From contig JAZQWV010000032.1 in assembly GCA_045632525.1 (NCBI GenBank), positions 1 to 26,929 of the forward strand: a stretch of 26,929 bases of DNA. Reading direction: 5' to 3'. This document shows positions 22,933 to 26,929 of this stretch, one piece after another. A program made the translations under genes and the position numbers. The notes below the pieces were generated by a model. The model was given only the letters and a program-made list of their open reading frames with translations, was not told the DNA's origin and ran no database searches. How positions within the stretch are numbered: position 1 is the first letter of the stretch; each line of letters begins with the position of its first letter. Source of the stretch: Fimenecus sp045632525 (GTDB lineage Bacteria > Bacillota > Clostridia > Oscillospirales > Acutalibacteraceae).

Positions 22933-23782
22933 TTTCAAGATATTCCTTTGCTTTGCGGTATATGTAGAATTGTTCATTAGCAATATTGATAATTTGTTGA
23001 GCTTGAGCTTTTGCTTTTTCTGTGTCACCTATACTCTGTGTAAAAATGAAAAGCTTTTCATAAGCTTGCAAATGCGAGTGGGGTGGAATTTGCTCGTCAG
23101 TTAAAACTTTTTCTTTTATAGGTTCAAAATGTATAGCCTGTAAAACTCTTGCTGAATATTCTTCAAAATTACTGTTTTCATTTGCAACAATTGCTTCGGC
23201 TAATTGTTGCAAATTTATAATTGAATGTTTCGAATGTCTTTTTACAATTTTGTTTGCGCTTTTATTATGGTAATCGCAGACTAATCCAAACTGTTCTTCG
23301 TATGTTTTAAAATCTCTTTTTTCAAGAGCAAGGGAAGCCATATTTGTGTGTATAGCAACAAGAGTCAACGGAGAAACCTTTTTTGTGTTAAAACTTTGCC
23401 AAAATACCTTGACTTCGTTTTCTGCCTTTTCAAATTCGCCCATTTCAATAAGATATGCAATACGATTATTACAAAAGAGTGCAAGAGATTGAAAATCTTT
23501 TGAATTTGTAATATCAATTAACTGGTTTGTTGCGTTCAACGCTGTGTTTAAGTCTAATTGTGTATTACGGATTTTAAGAATTTTGTTGTTTTTAATTATT
23601 GCAATACTAACAATTAATCGTGTTAATATAAAATAAAGAACAAATGAAAATGGTGCAATAAACGGAGCATCATTAAGCGCAAGGATAAACATTCCAATAA
23701 CGAAAATAATTGCAATTATAATAATTATTGGGCTTTTATATTTAATTACAAATCTCTCAAAAGAGTTTAATTTGAATTCCAT
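22913..23782 (-). CDS. Hypothetical membrane protein with TPR-like cytoplasmic domain
   Basis: I do not recognise a named family. The 289-residue protein has two hydrophobic segments (about 16-36, very Ile-rich, and 42-64) and then some 220 residues of amphipathic helices whose spacing resembles tetratricopeptide repeats, for example FCNNRIAYLIEMGEFEKAENEVK and IHTNMASLALEKRDFKTYEEQ. It starts 2 bases after the prfA stop, with GAGGAA inside prfA as ribosome binding site, and overlaps sua5 by 20 bases, so it is locked into the release-factor operon where prmC often stands. A scaffold role is possible; function unknown. Confidence 0.8.
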   Translation of the reverse strand: MEFKLNSFERFVIKYKSPIIIIIAIIFVIGMFILALNDAPFIAPFSFVLYFILTRLIVSIAIIKNNKILKIRNTQLDLNTALNATNQLIDITNSKDFQSLALFCNNRIAYLIEMGEFEKAENEVKVFWQSFNTKKVSPLTLVAIHTNMASLALEKRDFKTYEEQFGLVCDYHNKSANKIVKRHSKHSIINLQQLAEAIVANENSNFEEYSARVLQAIHFEPIKEKVLTDEQIPPHSHLQAYEKLFIFTQSIGDTEKAKAQAQQIINIANEQFYIYRKAKEYLENENRSN

Positions 23783-23784
23783 AA

Positions 23785-24855
23785 TTATTCCTCTGCTTTA
23801 AGTTTTTCTGCAGTATCTGCTGTAATGAGTGCATCGATGATTTCGTCGATGTCACCGTTCATAATCTGCTCGATTTTATAAAGTGTAAGACCAATTCTGT
23901 GGTCACTAACTCGACCTTGTGGGAAATTGTATGTTCTGATTCGTTCACTTCTGTCACCAGTACCTACCTGACTCTTTCTCTGACCTGCAATTTCAGCGTC
24001 GTGCTTTGCCTGTTCAATTTCAAGAAGACGAGAACGAAGAACTTTAAGTGCCTTGTCTTTATTCTTGTGCTGACTTCTTTCGTCCTGACACTCAACAACC
24101 ATACCGGTTGGCAAGTGTGTAACACGGATAGCAGATGAAGTTTTGTTAACCTTTTGTCCACCTGCACCACTTGAACGGAAAACGTCAATCTGCAATTCTG
24201 CAGGGTTAAGTTCAAAGTCAACATCTTCAGCTTCAGGAAGAACGGCAACAGTAACAGTTGATGTTTGAATTCTGCCCTGACTTTCTGTTTCAGGAACACG
24301 CTGAACTCTGTGAACACCACTTTCAAACTTGAAACGAGAATATGCACCGTCACCGTCAACAGAGAAAATTACTTCTTTGTATCCACCAAGTTCAGTTGGG
24401 TTTTCAGAAAGAATTTCCATTTTCCAACCACGAGCTTCAGCATACATGGTGTACATTCTGAAAAGTGAGTTTGCAAAAAGTGCAGCTTCTTCACCACCGG
24501 CACCGCCACGGATTTCAATAATAACGCTACGGTCATCATTAGGGTCACGGGGGAGAAGTAAGATTTTAAGTTCTTCCCAAGTCACTTCAAGCATTTCTTT
24601 TGCAGTTTCAAATTCTTCTTGCACCATTTCTTTGAAATCTTTATCCATTCCACCTTCGTCAAGAAGCATTTTTGACTCTTCAAAGGTGTCTTTATAACCC
24701 TTATATTCACGGAATTTTTCAACAACGGGAGTAAGTTGCTTTAATTCTTTCATTAACTTTGTATAGAGTTGTTGGTCGCTGACTGTTGCAGGGTCACACA
24801 ACTGCTCATTCACATTTTCAAATCTAGCTTCAATACCTAATAATTTATCAAACAT
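23785..24855 (-). CDS. prfA: Peptide chain release factor 1
   Basis: Recognises UAA and UAG stop codons and triggers peptide release. 356 residues from ATG 24855, which has AGGGAG 7 bases upstream; the ATG at 24861 is too close to that site. The peptidyl hydrolase motif GGQ is at 232-234 and the RF1-type codon-recognition tripeptide PxT (PET) at 188-190, in place of the SPF of RF2. The start overlaps the end of the DUF951 gene by 8 bases. A membrane protein gene, not the GGQ methyltransferase prmC, follows. Confidence 0.97.
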   Translation of the reverse strand: MFDKLLGIEARFENVNEQLCDPATVSDQQLYTKLMKELKQLTPVVEKFREYKGYKDTFEESKMLLDEGGMDKDFKEMVQEEFETAKEMLEVTWEELKILLLPRDPNDDRSVIIEIRGGAGGEEAALFANSLFRMYTMYAEARGWKMEILSENPTELGGYKEVIFSVDGDGAYSRFKFESGVHRVQRVPETESQGRIQTSTVTVAVLPEAEDVDFELNPAELQIDVFRSSGAGGQKVNKTSSAIRVTHLPTGMVVECQDERSQHKNKDKALKVLRSRLLEIEQAKHDAEIAGQRKSQVGTGDRSERIRTYNFPQGRVSDHRIGLTLYKIEQIMNGDIDEIIDALITADTAEKLKAEE

Positions 24856-25039
24856 TTTCATTCTCCCTGATTATCTTTTTTATGTTTTTTTCGATTTTTG
24901 CGCGTGGTACCATAACTTCACGCTCGCAATTTGTGCAACGGATACGAAAATCCATGCCTGAACGAAGCACTAAAAACTGCTTGCAACCACAGGGATGTGG
25001 TTTTTTCATTTCAAGAATATCATTAACTCTAACATCCAT
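24848..25039 (-). CDS. DUF951 small zinc-ribbon protein
   Basis: 63-residue protein of the DUF951 family, common in Firmicutes and of unknown function. It has two Cys pairs, CGC (17 and 19) and CTNC (35 and 38), that probably bind zinc, the family motif HPCGCKQF and a basic C-terminus (KIEKNIKKIIREN) suited to nucleic acid contact. GAGGTA precedes the ATG. It heads the operon and overlaps prfA by 8 bases, consistent with a link to translation. Confidence 0.9.
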   Translation of the reverse strand: MDVRVNDILEMKKPHPCGCKQFLVLRSGMDFRIRCTNCEREVMVPRAKIEKNIKKIIRENENV

Positions 25040-25063
25040 AAAAATTACCTCAAAATATATTAC

Positions 25064-25072
25064 ATTATATCA
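25064..25072 (-). promoter_or_regulatory. Extended -10 promoter of the DUF951-prfA operon
   Basis: On the minus strand TGATATAAT (25072-25064) is a consensus extended -10. No good -35 is visible 17 bases upstream. The start point falls about 18 bases before the DUF951 ATG. Confidence 0.55.
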
Positions 25073-25169
25073 TATCATAAAAGTTATAAAAATAAAATAC
25101 CTATTTTTAATTCTTATTTTAACATTTGACTCATATTCATATATTAAATTGAAAATAAAGGTGAGATAT

Positions 25170-26093
25170 ATGAAAAAATACTATCCTGAGGGAATTATTT
25201 ATGAAAACAAGCATAATAAAAAGTGTATGGAGTCAATAAACAGTCTCCGTGAAAGCTTTTTGTCTGAAAGAATTTTGGAAGCTAAGGCTACAATGTGTGA
25301 CCACGACCACAATCTTTATGTGGATTTAGGTGTAATGCAGGGGATTATTCCACGTGAAGAGTGTGCAATCGGTATTTCTGACGGAAGTGTCCGTGACATT
25401 GCTATAATTTCAAGGGTGAATAAGCCTGTTGTATTTAAAATTATTGATTTTATGGATGATGAGGCAGGTACCCGTACAGCGATTTTAAGTCGTAAAAGAG
25501 TGCAGGAAGCGTGTGCAGAGGAATATATCAGCACTCTTTCTCCCGGAGATATTATTGATGCAAGAGTCACTCATAACGAATCCTTTGGTTCATTTTGTGA
25601 TATCGGCTGTGGAATTTCTGCGCTTTTACCTATCGACAGTATTTCAGTTTCCCGTATTCCTCATCCTGATGTTCGATTCTCTGTAAATACAATGATAAAA
25701 GCAGTTGTGAAAAGCATTGATGAGCTTGGCAGAGTTACACTTTCTCATAAGGAATTGTTAGGCACTTGGAATGAAAATGCAGAAATGTTCAAGGCAGGAC
25801 AGACAGTAGGTGGAGTTGTCCGTTCAATCGAAAAATACGGTGTGTTTATTGAACTTTCACCAAATCTTGCAGGTCTTGCAGAATATTCCTATGATGTGAA
25901 TGAGGGAGACTCTGCAAGTGTTTACATAAAAAGCATTAACCCTGAAAAAATGAAAATCAAATTATCAATTGTTGACAGCTTCCCTGAAAAGGCTGAACCA
26001 AAGCCTGTAAAGTATTTTTATAATGATGACCACATAGATATATGGAAATATTCACCTGAAATATCTGAAAAAGTTATTGAAAGTGTATTCTGA
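25170..26093 (+). CDS. S1-repeat RNA-binding protein
   Basis: 307-residue cytoplasmic protein with S1 (OB-fold) RNA-binding repeats: a divergent first repeat (about 25-80, KATMCDHDHNLYVDLGVMQG), a second (about 107-185, GDIIDARVTHNESFGSFCDIGCG) and a third (about 200-265, GQTVGGVVRSIEKYGVFIELSPN). The layout resembles short ribosomal-protein-S1-like proteins of Clostridia. I use ATG 25170 with AAAGGTGAG upstream; the open frame extends far upstream antisense to DUF951, but that part is not coding. It is divergent from the prfA operon. Its RNA target is unknown. Confidence 0.85.
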   Translation: MKKYYPEGIIYENKHNKKCMESINSLRESFLSERILEAKATMCDHDHNLYVDLGVMQGIIPREECAIGISDGSVRDIAIISRVNKPVVFKIIDFMDDEAGTRTAILSRKRVQEACAEEYISTLSPGDIIDARVTHNESFGSFCDIGCGISALLPIDSISVSRIPHPDVRFSVNTMIKAVVKSIDELGRVTLSHKELLGTWNENAEMFKAGQTVGGVVRSIEKYGVFIELSPNLAGLAEYSYDVNEGDSASVYIKSINPEKMKIKLSIVDSFPEKAEPKPVKYFYNDDHIDIWKYSPEISEKVIESVF

Positions 26094-26096
26094 TTA

Positions 26097-26125
26097 TTGT
26101 AAATAGGAAAAATATGTGATAAAAT
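26097..26125 (+). promoter_or_regulatory. Promoter of the secreted hydrolase gene
   Basis: TTGTAA (26097-26102), 17 bases, then TAAAAT (26120-26125) preceded by TG at the extended -10 position. GGAGGTC follows before the ATG. Confidence 0.6.
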
Positions 26126-26155
26126 GAACTCGAAATTTAACTTGGAGGTCATTTT

Positions 26156-26929
26156 ATGAAAAAAATGAAGGCAATTTTAAGCGTTGTAATGTCATTTGTA
26201 ATGCTTCTTACACTTCTTGTACCTGCAATTGCAGTTGAAAGCAAAAAATGTGATTGTGGAACTGCACCAATTGTTCAGGTAAGAGGTATTGGTGAAACTC
26301 TCTATGATGGTGAGGGTAACGAGGTTTTTTCTACCGATAATATCGTAAACGGAATTTTACCTGCAGTGCCAAAGCTTGCAGAATTTCTTGTTACATTGGA
26401 TGTTGACACATTGGTTGAAGCACTTGATTCTGCTGTAACAGCAATTTTCGGTCCTGTGGTTTACGACAATAATCTTAACCGTGATTCAGTTGTTACTGTT
26501 AAGGGCTACACAAGTGACCCTATTGAAACTTATGTTGATTTGGAAGCTGAGGATGTAAGCTCAGAAAACATTCTTGCACAGGCTGTGTACAGAGATTTAG
26601 GTGAAAAGCATTCATATCTTTTCATTTATGACTGGACAGGAAATCCTTTTGATATTGCAGATGACCTTAATCAGTTTATTCAGGAAGTAAAAGTGAAATC
26701 AGGTCACGATAAGGTTACTATCTGTGCTGAAAGCATGGGTGGATGTATGACAAATACATACCTTGCAGTTTATGGATATGAGGATGTAGAGAATCTTGTT
26801 ATGGCAAACTCAGCTTTTAACGGACTTGAAATGATTGGACAGCTTTTTGTCGGCAATCCTGAAATTGATGGTGAAGCTCTTGGTGGACTTATAGCACAGA
26901 GCATTTATGGAAATGCCGAATATGCTTCT
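26156..26929 (+). CDS. Secreted alpha/beta hydrolase (lipase-like), 5' part
   Basis: The gene runs off the right edge after 258 codons. GGAGGTC stands before the ATG. The signal peptide is residues 1 to about 26 (cleavage after AIA). Visible hydrolase features are the early PIVQVRGIGETLYD strand-loop, which forms the oxyanion region in lipases, the FIYDWTGNPFDIADDLNQFI segment, and the nucleophile elbow CAESMGG with Ser193. The substrate is unknown; lipase or esterase activity on acyl esters is the simplest guess. The acid and His of the triad are not yet reached. A mature protein starting with Cys-rich CDCG is unusual. Confidence 0.8.
   Translation, partial: MKKMKAILSVVMSFVMLLTLLVPAIAVESKKCDCGTAPIVQVRGIGETLYDGEGNEVFSTDNIVNGILPAVPKLAEFLVTLDVDTLVEALDSAVTAIFGPVVYDNNLNRDSVVTVKGYTSDPIETYVDLEAEDVSSENILAQAVYRDLGEKHSYLFIYDWTGNPFDIADDLNQFIQEVKVKSGHDKVTICAESMGGCMTNTYLAVYGYEDVENLVMANSAFNGLEMIGQLFVGNPEIDGEALGGLIAQSIYGNAEYAS

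Noticed and set aside
22933..23028. Longer N-terminus for Sua5
   Set aside because: Fully contained in the upstream gene; the YrdC domain begins right after the ATG at 22932.
25119..25147. Sigma-A promoter for the S1-repeat gene (TTAACA-17-TATTAA)
   Set aside because: Weak match in very A/T-rich DNA where such patterns arise by chance; not listed as a feature.
24882..25169. N-terminal extension of the S1-repeat protein
   Set aside because: It is antisense to DUF951 and its promoter; the ATG at 25170 has a good ribosome binding site.

Overview
The window reads as one chromosomal segment of a low-GC, spore-forming Firmicute of the class Clostridia, probably a gut Oscillospiraceae/Ruminococcaceae relative. 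The evidence is the A/T-rich codon use, strong AGGAGG-type ribosome binding sites, the dipicolinate synthase pair dpaA-dpaB (made only by endospore formers), a type I dockerin on a secreted protein, and the typical clostridial neighbours DUF951, prfA, sua5 and coaE. No rRNA, tRNA, CRISPR array or insertion sequence with a transposase was seen. Both ends of the window cut through genes.

Layout. (1) 2-1773: end of a myo-inositol catabolic operon (iolA 3' end, iolG), closed by a terminator. (2) 1827-2297: YbaK-type tRNA deacylase with its own terminator. (3) 2454-6005: four tightly packed genes, circularly permuted ATP-grasp, alpha-E protein, cytoplasmic transglutaminase-like protein and a TIM-barrel isomerase. 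The first three form a widespread but biochemically obscure set predicted to make or modify peptides. (4) 6072-8074: nrdR behind a promoter carrying two NrdR-box-like sites, followed by a secreted transglutaminase-dockerin protein. (5) 8115-9326, minus strand: a cobalamin riboswitch controlling a DUF4430 lipoprotein and an ECF-transporter S component, a probable corrinoid uptake pair. (6) 9391-10348: a GDPD-family protein whose last codons lie inside a 278-bp inverted-repeat element. (7) 10380-14525: potABCD polyamine transporter with its promoter, a leader hairpin and a terminator. (8) 14555-16258: a small accessory island with an HTH-fused DpnII/Dam-like adenine methylase behind a palindromic operator, plus an unknown 178-residue protein. 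(9) 16300-18340, minus strand: murC-ung. (10) 18396-19872: dpaAB behind a sigma-K-like promoter. (11) 19912-25072, minus strand: six-gene operon DUF951-prfA-(membrane TPR-like protein)-sua5-coaE-M18 aminopeptidase. (12) 25170-26929: an S1-repeat RNA-binding protein and the start of a secreted alpha/beta hydrolase.

Most of the window is core metabolism. The parts most likely to hold undescribed biology are the ATP-grasp/alpha-E/transglutaminase cluster, the riboswitch-controlled lipoprotein plus S component, the HTH-methylase island with its unknown partner, the repeat element, and the membrane protein embedded in the release-factor operon.
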